DNA from: Halichoerus grypus
Lineage: Eukaryota > Chordata > Mammalia > Carnivora > Phocidae
Direction: 5' to 3'
Length of the DNA: 64,000 nucleotides
Assembly: GCF_964656455.1 (NCBI RefSeq)
Contig: NC_135717.1
Coordinates: 13,038,775-13,102,774 of the forward strand
Shown here: piece after piece, positions 44,256 to 55,900 of the stretch
How positions within the stretch are numbered: the stretch's first letter is position 1
Layout: each line of letters opens with the position of its first letter
Position numbers and translations under genes: made by a program
The notes under the pieces: model-generated
Seen by the model: only the letters and a program-made list of their open reading frames with translations
What the model was told of the DNA's origin: nothing
The model's database searches: none

Positions 44256-45839
44256 CTCTGGTGCCTGCTGCGCAAGAAGAAAGCACCCCACCAGAAGAAA
44301 AAAAATCTGCCAACAAAACCAGCACTGTCCGCCTGTCCTCGGGGGTTGGCACCGGGCCGTGCCTCCTCTCTGCAAGTCTATGTAGGCCACGCACTCCGCC
44401 ACCAGAGAAGCCCAGTTTCCAACTCTCCAGCCCTCCTCCTCCCCCTGTTTTCCAGCCATTCGCTTTTTGTGGTATTGACGGTTTCTTCCCCCTCCCCCCA
44501 CTCCAGCCTCATTTTTCTTGGTTTTACTTGGACCAGGGCCTCAGGGAAAAGGAGCTCCCGGCACCCTGCCTTCCGCTTGGTCCTTTACCTCCAGCTGCCT
44601 GACAAAATGCAAAAGAGAACGCCTCACTCAGGCCTTCTCCTTGGGTGGTGGGGTTATTTGTTGTTTGGGGTTTTTTGGTGGAGGTGGTGGTCGCCATCCT
44701 GGATCTCTAGAAAGTTCCAGAACACTTGGGAGGAGAAAGTACTTCTTGCTACCAGCTCCTATCTTTGGTAAGGGCAACCAGCCTACCAGGCAGGTTTGTG
44801 GGGAGCCTGCTGAGCAATGTCTTTTGATGGGAATAGTCTCTGCTCTCACCCAGCAGTGCCAAGAATTTAACTAGCCCCACTGAAGAAAGGAAGAAAAACA
44901 AAAAACAAAAAAACCTTAATCCCAGCTGCCCACTTGGGAAGCACAAAATACTCTCTTGGTTTTTGGTGGAAGCCCTTTGTGCCTGCCCGGATGTCTCTGG
45001 TGCAGGAGCAGTCGAGGCTTTGATTCGGGGAGAGGTGGAAGATGGTCAACGGCTCCTCCCTTGCGGTCCCATCAGTTCACGGGATCCATTTGGGAGGGGC
45101 TCCGCATTGCTGCCCACATGCTCTGTGGGGCTCCCATCCCTCAGCATCGCCGGGGAGAGGCGATCTGGCCTCTGCCTGAACCTCCTGTGCTGGGAAAAAC
45201 AGCCCTGAGCAAGAACCCCGAGGAAGCCTCTCGTTTTTATAAAACTCTCTCCTACAAGACGCGAAGTCTGTTACTTTCTCCCATTGGGCTGCCCCTCCTG
45301 GGGCCACCAAGAAGAAATCCAGCGTCCTTGCCAGCGTCCCTCTAGACGCTTGGAAATGACATATTCCTAATGAAGCTTTTCTTCCCTAGGCCTGCGTTCA
45401 GTGCTTTCAGCCATTCCCCGCATTGCTGGGTCTCCCAGCCCTATGTCACTCCCGTTCCTCTCTCCCAGACCTGCTGGGCTTTGTGAATTCTCAGGTCTGA
45501 GCTACCCAGAAGGGGGCGAGAGGCTGTCACTGCCTTTGTCGGAGACCCGTGCCACCTTTCAGTGGTATTGGCTCTCCTGGTGGTTTTTACCAGAAAGCAT
45601 TCATTTATTCCAAACTTAAGTTGAGTCTTTCTTTACATGTGGATCCGTTCAGGATATCTGTCCCATGTCCATGTGTCCATTTGTTATTTCTGAACCTGTG
45701 TGCAAACTGCAGGTATCCCTAATTCCAGGTTATCTTACCAGAATGAGATGGACTTCACCATCCCTCTAGTCTGTTGAGATACTTTTGCATCTGTGTTTCA
45801 TGATCCAGTGTCCTGCCATGCCCTGCTTCATGTCACATG
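44256..45839. other. Unassigned DNA
   Basis: CT-rich and GC-moderate. Frames on both strands, including a 141-codon one at 44346-44771, look accidental. An A-rich patch (AAAACAAAAAACAAAAAAACC) lies near 44895. Confidence 0.4.
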
Positions 45840-45844
45840 AAAAT

Positions 45845-46095
45845 TTAGTGCATCCCCTGGGCCTGGGGATCCAGCGGGGAACAAGACTGGCACAATGACT
45901 TCCCAAAGAGTTCACCGGGACAGACAGCGCTTGAGAAGGGAAATACAGAAGCACCCAGGGAGGTGCTTAATGCACTCGGGCTTTCTGGAACATGTGTGTT
46001 CGTGAGTAGGAGTTGGCCAAGGGATGAGTGTTCCAGGCAGGAAGACCTGCATACACCGTGTGGGAGGTGACAAAAAGCGTGGTGTCTGCAGTCAC
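45845..46095 (-). repeat. Probable L2 fragment (antisense)
   Basis: 'ggcctggggatccagcgggg' and 'aacaagactggcac' fit the GGGGATACAGCAGTGAACAA region. 'gggatgagtgttccaggcag' with 'gaagacctgcatac' fits the next part of an antisense L2. Confidence 0.55.
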
Positions 46096-46755
46096 TTGTC
46101 ATCAGCTAATGCCCCCGATCCTCATCACTTGCTAATACAGATGTGGAGCCTGATAGGTGGAAGAAATTACTGTTAAGACCTTCCTCATCTCCCTTTGGGC
46201 ACATCAAACATTTATGAGCTCACCTAATTGCATTTTTGTCCCCACCACACTTCTCTATCTTGACTATCTGAATTGCATGTGAAAAGCTCATTTATATCTC
46301 ACTGAATACAGGCCTGCCCTGTCTACATGATTTTCCAAGTTTATCAATCTCATGCCTTGTGAGAAAAGTCTTGTTCTGTTGACTTGTTCTCCATAACTCA
46401 CATTGGCTTCAAGTGAGCACCATTTTGCTTCCTCAGAGTTCACCGGCTGTCATCCTGATAATCTGTCTTATTTTCCAAGTCACTAGTTAACGAAATAGTT
46501 GACTGGCAGAGTTGTACCTAGAACCCCAGGGTCTAACCTCCTTGTCCGGAGGTCTTTTCTTTCTAACATGCTGCCCTCCGATGCCCATCCTTTAAGAGCA
46601 GACACCACACCAGGTTCTTTCTGAGAGCACCCGGTCGGTCCCCGCTGTGCAGTAGAAAAGCCAGCAAGCCAGCCAAGCAGTTACCCCACTACTAATGGGA
46701 GGGGAGGTGCCCTGTTTGCAAGCACTGCCCCAGGCTTGGTTCATGCCTTTCATGT
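46096..46755. other. Unassigned DNA
   Basis: The 46440-46575 part may be a worn antisense MIR. The rest is not recognised. Confidence 0.35.
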
Positions 46756-46757
46756 CC

Positions 46758-46945
46758 TCAGAAGGCCTTCAGAGTAAACAGATGCAAGGCTTTATGGTTA
46801 ACAAAACGTGCTGACCTTTATTCTCTCCTTTGTTTCTCACTCCTACGAAGTCAGTGGGGAAATATTCTTGCTCCCATTGAGCAGATGGGACTCAAAGAAG
46901 AGACTTGGCCAAAGTCACGTATACTAAGTTGCTGAGCTCTGGTGC
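46758..46945 (-). repeat. MIR SINE (antisense)
   Basis: 'gctcccattgagcagatggg', 'actcaaagaagagacttggc' and 'caaagtcacgtatactaagt' match the antisense MIR core. Confidence 0.72.
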
Positions 46946-47739
46946 CCCCAAGGACTTCGGACTTCTCTCCTCTCCTTCTATCAGTGATGATATCTGACCT
47001 CTCCCTTCTCCAGAATGCTGGCTGGGTGATTGGGTAAGAGAATATAAATAGAAGGAAAGGAAAAAAAAAATAAGATTAAGTTCCAAGCACTAAGTAGGCA
47101 AGACAACTGAATGCTGAGGCCTGCCGCGGACCTTTAGATCATTTTCCTGACACTCTCTAGCTGAAAAGGAACACAGGCAAGTGGCCCCCCACAATCCCTA
47201 GCTTAACCGACTGTCTTGCAGGAACAAGCCCAGTATGAGCTATTCTAAGCAGGATGACAGGATTGGAATTTGGTAACGTTGCAAATGTACTTTTAGATCC
47301 AAATAAAGGAGGAGTGTTGTAAAGAGCTCTATAAAAATGGTTTAAAATAACAAGCTCGCGGTGAGAGGAATGCAGAAGCTCAGACCGGAGTTGCTGCTCC
47401 AACCTGAGCGTGCTCGCCACGGTTACGGGGGGTGTGTTGAGCAGATTGCTGTGCTAAGTAAGCCTCACGTTACCTTCAGATTGCCCCCGGGCTCAGGAAC
47501 CGAGGGCCGTGTCCTAAGTGAGAGGTGTTAATTGTCTAGATCCTTTAAATGGGAATCAGAAATGGGCAAAGGTGGATGTTTTCCTAACAGGTATGGAGGG
47601 GCTTGGTAGAAAGAAGAGTGACAAAGACCATCATCAGCATGTTTCTGGTCTGGGACTTGTTGAGTCGAAGTCTAGGAGAACTCCAGGTTCCAGGGCTCCT
47701 TGATTCCTTCGCAAGAGCGAAGGGACAAGTACTCTGTGT
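46946..47739. other. Unassigned DNA
   Basis: A 10-base A run lies near 47060. No repeat family or exon recognised. Confidence 0.4.
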
Positions 47740-48230
47740 TACAGTCCTTGGTGAATTAGACCTTGAGACTTCATAATTAAAATGGATTTAATAGAGGAAG
47801 GAGGCTGGGATATCTGCCCCAGTAAGCAGGCATCTTCTGTCAGTAGGAGAGTGTGTCCTTTGTATTTAAACAGCTTCTCCAAAAGGCTCTAAATGAGATT
47901 TGGGACTTAAACAAGATTTGGTGTGATTTGCTAATTACCCAAGTTACTATTACCTGATTAACACAGGAATCCTAATAGTCTGTTGCAGCGCCTTTCTTCC
48001 GGGTGCCAGGAGGCTTGACATCTGTCACCTGTTCACTCGGAGGCATTTTAATTAACCCAAATTATGTATGTCTTTTCTGCTTTATGATTTGGTGCCTGGA
48101 TTTTATATTTAAAAGTTAATAACTACCTAAAGGAGGTTTGCTGCCAAAATACAAGGAATGAAAAGCCTGACAGATCTGTTTGTGACTGAGAATCGGGTGG
48201 AGTTCTTGGTGAGTTCCAGGTTGTTAGCCT
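47740..48230. promoter_or_regulatory. Candidate enhancer-like block, longest and most motif-dense
   Basis: About 490 bp of repeat-free, AT-rich sequence. It contains CATAATTAAAATGG, TTGCTAATTACCC, CTGATTAACACAGG, a near-palindromic TALE-type TGACATCTGTCA (48016-48027), an adjacent CACCTG E-box, and TTTTAATTAACC (48047-48058). Motif density and absence of any exon or transposon make this one of the best regulatory candidates in the window. Confidence 0.5.
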
Positions 48231-49847
48231 GGAGAGTGACATGCCGGACACAGAGGAGGGCTTCCTGATAACCAGTCACAGATGTCCGGAATAAACACCC
48301 TCACCTCTCTCTCTGCCTTCCCAGCCCTAACCGAGGCCTCGGACACAGTGTGGATCGAACTGTGAGGGTTAGGAAGCAGAAGCTGCGTTGCTTTCTCAAG
48401 GGCACACAGGGAGCCCAGACTGCATTCAGATGAAATCATAATCATCATAATAAATAATAACGAGTTTTCTCTTTGACCACCCGAAGACTATGTTGACTTG
48501 CATTTCAGAGGTAGGGTTTCAGTGTGATAAAGTCATCTAGGTTAGAGTCTCAGCAGGTTTCCCTTGAGATCGGAACGGCTTCAGGGGATGCTGGGGGGGC
48601 TGCTCTGTACCACCGCTGGGAACCATTTTTCCCCTCAAATAAAGATGGCTCATTTATCTGGTTCTGAGTTCCAAAGCCTGTGTCCGCACATGCTCTATAT
48701 GGAAAGGGCGCCCTCCGAGGAGCCTGGGATCCCTATGCTTAGTGACCAGACTCTTCTCCAAAAACAGGGACTGAGCTCTGCACAGAGACCAAATTGCTAG
48801 TCAGAAAGTGGAAAACTGAGGGCCATTCCCTGAGCCAGTGTGCCCTGCCTTGCCTTTAGATGCGAAGAGGTTCCTAGGGCTGGGGCTGGGGTGTGCCCGA
48901 GGACAGAGGACCCTACAGGGTTTGCTCCTTCCCCACCTTTGGTGGGAAGTTCCCATGCTGTTCAAGTTCACTGGGTGTTGAAGAAGAACCCGCCTGAGGC
49001 ACAAGCTGCTCAGCCATGTGAAGTGATTAGTTCCTCCAGGGCACGAGGAGACCACTTGGTAAACGACTTCATCTAGGCACTCTAAATGGTGCCCCAGTGC
49101 ACCGGGAAAGTTAACCTCATTCACCTTCCATGGATGAGCGGATCATTCCTAGAAAACTGTTCGTTCGTGTTTGACCAGGCACAGCCCCACTGTGGATGGC
49201 AAAGTCTCTTTTGACCTCCCAAGTTAACCGTGATCTTTCTCTCTTCTGTCTCAGCCAAGCCTTTTCTTCTGGAAAGAGATAGTATCTTACGGCTAGAGGA
49301 TCATTCTCAGAGGATTCACCTCTGCCTCTCCTCACCCAGACTTGGCACCGCCCCAGAGTTGCTGGTGTTTCTGTTACATCCCAGCCCAACAGACAGCTCG
49401 GTTCCTTTGACCTGAGGCCACGGGCAGTGGGCAACAGGATGGGCCATGAGTTGATCGCCATTGAAATTGTTACTTGGAAGTTTACTAGACCATGCTGTCT
49501 CCTTTCATATATGTTGGACATTTTCCAGAAGAAAAAGTGAAGAACAAATAGGGATTATCCAGTGCCTTTGGCAGTACTCTCCCCATGCCAGAGTGTAGGT
49601 AAGGGATGAATGTTATCTGCTTTGGAATATTGACCAAAATTAAAATTTAGCTATGGGTCAGAGAAAACACTGGTACAGAGTTCAGTTTTAAAGTTTCAAC
49701 ATAATACACGTGCTTCCTTATTTTAAAAAATATTCAAGGACAACCAGGCAGGGAACACTGTCACTGTAGATGGTTTGGCATCCAAAGCCTTTTTATGTGG
49801 GTATTACCCATAAATGTGCACGCTTTACAGCTTTTAAGTTTTGTATT
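48231..49847. other. Unassigned DNA
   Basis: The 48340-48430 part is vaguely MIR-like (antisense) but weak. The 134-codon minus frame at 49117-49521 has no recognised domain. No exon signal. Confidence 0.4.
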
Positions 49848-50390
49848 TCAGCTTTATTAAAATACAGTTGACAAAATTTTAAGATATTTAAAGTATACAC
49901 TGTGGTGACTTGAAATTACACATACATTGGGAAAAGATTTAGTTAACTCACACATCCATCTCTTCACCTTTCTTTCCTTCTTTCTTTCCTTCCTTCTTTC
50001 TTTCCTTCCTTCCTTCCTTCCTTCCTTCCTTCCTTCCTTCTTTTGTTGTTGTTTGTGGTGGTGGTGGTGGCAACATTTAAGTACTCTCTTAGCAAATTTC
50101 TTATTCAGCCATGAGAAAGAAAGAAATCCTGCCCTTTGCAACGACATGAATGGACCTTGAGGGCATCATGCTAAATGAGATAAGCCAGACAGAGAAAGAC
50201 AAATAATGTGTGGTGTCAATTATACGTGAAACCTAGTGGGGGTAAAAAGTCAAACTCCTAGAAACAGAGCGCAAAAAAAGTAGTTTCCAGGGCACGGGGG
50301 TGAAGGAAATAGGGAGACCTTGTAAAAGGTACAACTTTCAGATCTCAGATGAGTAAGGTTTGAGGATCTAATGTAAAACATGATGAACGA
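49848..50390 (-). mobile_element. L1 3' end with 5' inversion (twin-priming structure)
   Basis: 49848-50095 is antisense L1 3' terminal sequence ('agctttattaaaatacagtt', 'gttaactcacacatccatc', then 'ttaagtactctcttagcaaa'). 50096-50390 reads in sense orientation and is the adjoining upstream part ('ttattcagccatgagaaaga', 'gacatgaatggaccttgagg', 'gatctaatgtaaaacatgat'). The two pieces adjoin in L1 order with only a few tens of bases missing, the signature of twin priming. A CTTT/CTTC microsatellite expanded inside the antisense half. No flanking duplication found. Confidence 0.78.
49969..50070. repeat. (CTTT)/(CTTC)n and (GTG)n microsatellites
   Basis: About 75 bases of CTTT and CTTC units (49969-50044) are followed by TTG/GTG repeats to 50070. 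They lie inside the antisense L1 3' end. Confidence 0.95.
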
Positions 50391-50499
50391 GCTTTAATGT
50401 TAGGTTTTGTTTTCTTTTGCTTTGTCATTTTCTGTTTTGATTTCTTTTCAGATGTGATTACATTAAACGTATTCATCAGCTTGTTTTTAACAAGTTTGT

Positions 50500-52545
50500 T
50501 CAAATCTAAGTTACATGCCATAAAATTCACTCATACTAAGTATACAATTGAATGATTTTTGGTACATCTGCAGGGTTGTGTAACCATCACCTCAGTGAAG
50601 TTGTAGAACATTTTCATCATCATGCCCGTAAAATCCCTTATGCCCGTTTGCAGTCAGTCCCCATTCCCACCCCCAGTCCAAGGCAACCTTCTGTCTCTAC
50701 AGATTGGCCTTTTCCGAACAGTTTGTGTAAATGGAATCATACAATATGTAATCTTTTGCATCTGGCTTCTTTTCACTTTGCATGGTGTTTTGGGGTTCAT
50801 CTATGTCGTAGTGTGTCTCAGTAGTTTGTGCCCCTTTATTGCTGAAAGATGTTCCACTGAATGGATAGAACATATTTGTTTACCTATTTACCAATTAAGG
50901 GACATTTGTTTCCACTTTTTGGGTCTTATTAATCATGCTGCCATGAGCATTCACATACACCTCTTTCAGTGGAGATCTGTCTTCATTGCCCCCGCTAGAT
51001 ACCTAGGAATGAATAGCTGGGTCATATGGTAAATTTGTGTTGAACATTTTTTAAGATACTGCCAAAATGTCTTTTTTTCTGAAGTGGCTACACCATTTGA
51101 CATTCCCCTAGTAACATATGAGTCTTCTAATTTCTCCACATCCTTGCCAACATTTGTAATTGTCTGTCTTTTTTTATTATAGCTAACCTTGTGGATGTGA
51201 AGTGGTATCTCATTGTGGTTTTAATTTGCATTTCCCTGATGGCTAATGATGTTGAGCATCTTTTCATGTGTTATTAGCCATTTGTATGTCTTCTTTGATG
51301 AAATACTATTCACATCTTTTGCCCATTTTTTAATTGGGTTGTTTGTCTTCTCATAATTGACTTTTAAGAATTCTTTATATATTCTGGATACAAGTCCTTT
51401 ATCAAGTATACGATTTGCAAATATTTTCTCCCCATCAGCTGCTTGACTCTACATATTTATAATGGTGTCTTTTGAAGTACAAGGTTTTTAATTTTGATGA
51501 ACTCCACAATTTGTCAGTATTTTTCTTTGTTGTTGTATCTAAGAACTTTGTCTAAACACAAGGTCCCAGAGACTATCTCGGTGTTTTGTTTTGTTTTTTC
51601 TTAAAGCTTTGTAATTTTAGCTCTTATATTTAGATCTGTGTGACCAGTGAACTTCTGTGTATGGTGTGAAGTAAGCATCTAATCTTCTTGCAGGTGGATA
51701 TCCAGTTGTCCCGGCACCCTTTGTTTGGAAAGACTACCCTGTCCCCACTGCAATACCTTGGCACTTTTTGTCAAAAATCACTTGACCATAATATAATTTA
51801 TTGTCCATAAATATTTATTTCTGGACTCTCATTTCTGAACCTTTGATCTGTATGTCTGTCTATCCTTTCTTGGTGCAAGACTGTCTTGATTCCTATAGCT
51901 TTGTAAGATGTTTTGAAATTGGAAACTGTGAGTCCTCCAACTTTATTCTTCTTTTTAGAAGATTGTTTGGGCTTTTGGGGGTTCTTGGCATTTCCGTAGG
52001 ATCATCTGGTCAATTTCTGCAAGAAAAAAAAAGCCTGCTGGGATTTTTTTAAAATACTTTATTTATTTGACAGAGAGAGACACAGCGAGAGAGGGAACAC
52101 AAGCAGGGGGAGTGGGAGAGGGAGAAGCAGGCTTCCTGCACAGCAGGGAGCCCGATGTGGGGCTCGATCCCAGGACCCTGGGATCATGACCTGAGCCGAA
52201 GGCAGACGCTTAACGACTGAGCCACCCAGGCGCCCCTACATTTTGTACTTCTTTTGTTGAATTTATTCCTAGACACTTAGGTCTTTTTGGTGTTATTGTG
52301 AGCGGAATTTTTTAAATTTCTTTTTTGCAGTGTTCCTTGCTGCTATATAGAAATACAGTTCATTTTCATATATTGATCTTATATCCAGCGACTTCACTCA
52401 ATTTATTAGTTCTAATAACAATAAACTAGTAGTTTTGTGGATTCCCAAGGATTTTCTACCTGTAGGCTCATGCCGTCTGTAAATAAGCACAGTTTTGCTT
52501 CCTCTTTTCCCACCTGGATGCCTTTTACTTTCCTGTCTTGCCTGC
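50500..52545 (-). repeat. L1 (antisense): 3' region into ORF2, split by a CanSINE
   Basis: A long run of antisense L1 wording: 'gccataaaattcactcatac', 'tgtgtaaccatcacctcagt', 'tggtatctcattgtggtttt', 'aatttgcatttccctgatgg', 'ggatatccagttgtcccggc' and 'tttattagttctaataacaa'. Gene orientation is minus. Frames are broken throughout. About 150 bases of expected L1 sequence seem to be missing where the CanSINE sits at 52044-52236. Confidence 0.92.
52044..52236 (-). mobile_element. CanSINE, full length, antisense, within L1
   Basis: In reverse order: AAAATACTTTATTTATTTGA tail, GAGAGAGACACAGCGAGAGA arm, CCCGATGTGGGGCTCGATCC, GGGATCATGACCTGAGCCGA and CTGAGCCACCCAGGCGCCCC head. This is a young arctoid-type body. 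No clear target duplication, and the flanking L1 appears to have lost sequence. Confidence 0.95.
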
Positions 52546-54045
52546 TACAAAATTTTAAGGACTAAAACTTACCTAATGTCCTGGCAGATTTTCATGATTA
52601 CAATTATAAATGAGAGGACAAATAGCCAACTCTTGGAATTTCAGATGAGCGTTATAGAGGCAGAGGAAAGAACTGCCCACTGCCCTAGCAAACGAGCAAA
52701 AATGCCACTTTGCATAGACTTGTGGTTTCATGATTTTCCTCTTAGTGGGTGGTTCTTTCAGCAACCTGACCAGCGCAGACATGAAAACTCCTGAACCAGG
52801 CATGAAAGTACCCTGAGTAGGCAAAGATAGATGCCACACATCTTCCAAGCTCATTTATGTAACCCACTGGAAAATCTCTGATCTACCCCGAACCTCCTCG
52901 TCAAGCCTACATGTTGTTTTACTTAAAGCATGGGTATTGGGTTTTCTAGGGTTTTTTTTTTGGTTTGTTTTTTTTTTTGTATTGGTTTTCTTGGGGTTTT
53001 TTGTAGCTATGCTTTAGGAATGGTGTTAGAGAAGAGACAAACCAAGAGCTGAACACAAAGGACACCAGAGAGTGAAAGGAGGATAGCTAACAGGGAAGAA
53101 ATTGAAAAAACATTAAATACTCCATATATATTTCCTGGACACCTACTAGTGTAAGCCTCATACTCAAGAACTGAAAAGCACCACTGGCAAACTGATTGAA
53201 GGCAACTTCCCAGTCTCAGTAGGCTGTGAGCAAGCCAAAACCCCAGTGACCCCATCCGTTTCTTTTGTGGCTGATGAATCAGATTCGAGTGCAATACTTT
53301 ATAATTTTCCCTATGAAATTCTAGCTTGTTAGAGTCAACCCATTGTTCTGGTCTTTTATGATCTCTTTGGATTCTGATTCTTTTTTCTGAGCCGAAGATT
53401 AGTAACTAAGCCAAACAGTGATTTCTCACAGTGATAACCCTGTGTCCTCACAAAAGTGAAATCCCACTTACTGCAGAATAAACACATTAGCTCACATAGC
53501 TTCTTAAAAAGTTCCTCATCAAGGAATATTAGAAAAAGGTATACAGTAACAAAAGAAAAACCCACCGTCTAGCCAGGCTTCTCGCTGTTGGAGTGCGGAC
53601 GTACAGGTAAACAGAGGGAATGGATCAGAGTTGGAGATGTGAGTATGAACTCACGTTCAGCGTCATGGGGTTACAGATGGTTGCCTATAGAACTATTTAT
53701 AAATCTGTGTACATACAAAGGGTAGTATACACACGTGTATTTTTCCTTGCCCTCTCAGCTGACAGGGCCTAAAGGAGAGGACAACCCAGATGCAATAAGC
53801 ACATCTTCATTCAGATCTTGGTTTCTAATATCTTTCTCCAGCGAAGGGCAAAATGTCTCCTAAGAAATGGCTGCTTCTAGGTTTGGGGTGGGAAATACAC
53901 AAGATGAGCCTGGAGAATTTTATGGTGCCAGAAAAAGCAGTGTTAAAAAAAAGGGGGGGGTTGTTAATGGATGTATGTGAGAGGATCACAGGATTCTCTA
54001 GAGTTCCTAGCTCCTAGTTTCTAAAACTCCTGGAACAGTTTCATT
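52546..54045. other. Unassigned DNA
   Basis: T-rich patches lie at 52952-52980. An A8G8 junction sits at about 53945-53961. Some of the 53850-54045 part may already belong to the downstream L1 3' UTR. No exon recognised. Confidence 0.4.
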
Positions 54046-54885
54046 AGCAAAGCAATGGAGTAACATTGGATTATAACCCCAAGTATAAAATAAATATCCA
54101 TGATTCCATACTGATATAAATAAATTGATAAATTTGGGAGAAGAGATAAACCTCCCATGTAGAATTCCAAATAATTTACGTTGATCCTCTGCCCTTCTTA
54201 GGATAGCCTAACTCCTTACTCCTTAGATGTGGGCTGTGCTTAGGGACTTACTCGCAAAGAGGACGGCATGAAAGGGGAGGGGAAACGGTGCAGTGGAGAC
54301 ACCTGATAAACACCACCTCAGCCTGGTGAGCATCCAGCCAAGGTCAACATCAGGAGTAGGTGATAGAATAATGGTGAATAGAATAAACTATTGATATTAT
54401 GGGATGAAAATGACACTCTGCCTCTGTGATCTTCCTCCCAAAACCCATAAATTCGGTCTTATTATGAGAAAACACATAAATCGCAATAGTGGGGCATCCT
54501 GCAGAATAGCTCACTTCTCCAAAAACATGTCCAGGTCATCAAAACCAAGGACATTTGGAGAAACTGCCCCAGCCAAAAGGAGCCCAAGGAGACATGAGGA
54601 TTAAATGTAATATAGGATCCTGGATAGGATCCTGGACCAGAAAAAGGACATTAGGTAAACACTAAGAAAATCTAAATTAACTAAAACTTCAGTTAATCAT
54701 AATGTATCAGTATTGGCTCACGAATTGTAACGAATGTGCCATATTTATGTAAGATCGGGAATTGATGATAAGGGAATGTAGTAATAGGGGACACCGGGTG
54801 TGGGGTATATGGGGATACTCTACTGCCTTTGCAGTTTCTTTGTAAATCTGGAATTCTAAGAATAAAGTCTACTTAAGAGAAAAAC
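54046..54885 (+). repeat. L1 3' UTR (sense), old
   Basis: The order 'ccatgattccatactgatat', 'gatgtgggctgtgcttaggg', 'cctgataaacaccacctcag', 'tgtgatcttcctcccaaaac', 'aaggacattaggtaaacact' and 'ggaattctaagaataaagtc' is that of an old mammalian L1 3' UTR down to its AATAAA. No ORF is present. Confidence 0.85.
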
Positions 54886-55569
54886 AACATCACTACCAGT
54901 TTTGAAAAATCTTAAAAGGTTAGCATCAGTTATCTGGAAAATTTATTTGTGAGAAAGCCTATTCCTTTATGATGATGGATAAGTGAAGCCTTGCTGAATT
55001 GTCTCTGCCTCTCTGAGCAAGTTAATGTTTCTAAGGAAAGAAACTGTGTATGTGTGTGTCTGTGTGTGTGTGTGTTTAAACAAGAGGAAAAAGTGAATTC
55101 TAGAATGTTAAAACCTTGGAGTGGAACTTAATCTAATTTATAAGCAGTTCCACTAGAGATGTGCGAGGATTATTTTTGTTGTTGTTAAAGAGAAAAACTA
55201 GTTTCAAGCATTATTAAGCTTTTTTCCCCTCCTAGAAGCTAAGAAAACCATCTGTGAGAACCTGTTTGCATGTTTGTTTTCTACAATAAAATGCAAAATA
55301 CTTCTTCCTGTTAGCGGATTATACCATATGTCTCTCCCTGTAACAAAATCAGCATGTTTATTAATGAACCCAATCAGAGGCAAAGATTTAGAAAGATTTA
55401 AGGGACTGAGTTTTCCATTCAATATTTCAGCAAAAGAAACTTCTGGTTAGACATCATTGTTGTGCTTGGAAAATAGAAGCTTTGTTTTCACTTTGAAATC
55501 AACTTAAACTTGGCAGGGGATGGGGGGCAGGAGGAGAGGCCTTTGAAATTTTTTTTGTCAAAAAAAAAA
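54886..55569. other. Unassigned DNA with a (TG)n tract
   Basis: A (TG)n tract at 55047-55074, unique AT-rich DNA, then a G-rich patch at 55520-55530 and A/T runs at 55551-55569. No exon. Confidence 0.45.
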
Positions 55570-55900
55570 GTCTGCCTTTAAGAATGGCCCTTCCTGCCTG
55601 ATGATTCCCCTCCTGATTCATCCACAGTTTATATGTGATTAATATTTAATGTGATCAGTTTCATTTTTTCCAGGCAGACTAATTAAAGTGCTTGATGGCC
55701 CAGAGCCCCCATATCTGAACACAGTGACAAGGCCTGTGGGCTTCCTGGAGTGACAGGAAGCAAATGAAGTAGTTTCAGCCATATTGGCAAAGCAGGCCAG
55801 GGTACCCACAATGGAAACATCGGAGGCTTCCGGCGCGCACACCCTCCCTGGCAGTCCCGTTGACCATCTGAATAATCGAGTGGATTGGTGGGTCTGGGTG
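55570..55900. promoter_or_regulatory. Candidate enhancer-like block
   Basis: Repeat-free sequence opening with TATGTGATTAATATTTAATG, TGATCAGTTTC and GACTAATTAAAGTGCTTGA. The last combines TAATTA with an NKX-like AAGTGCTTGA. It becomes GC-richer toward 55830. No exon recognised. Confidence 0.42.

Noticed and set aside
49857..50160. Frames rich in Lys-Glu-Arg or Phe-Leu-Ser repeats
   Set aside because: They are translations of the CTTT/CTTC microsatellite inside an L1.
54613..54636. Perfect 12-bp tandem duplication TAGGATCCTGGA
   Set aside because: The L1 3' UTR family in which it lies already has a near repeat at this place, so it is probably inherited.
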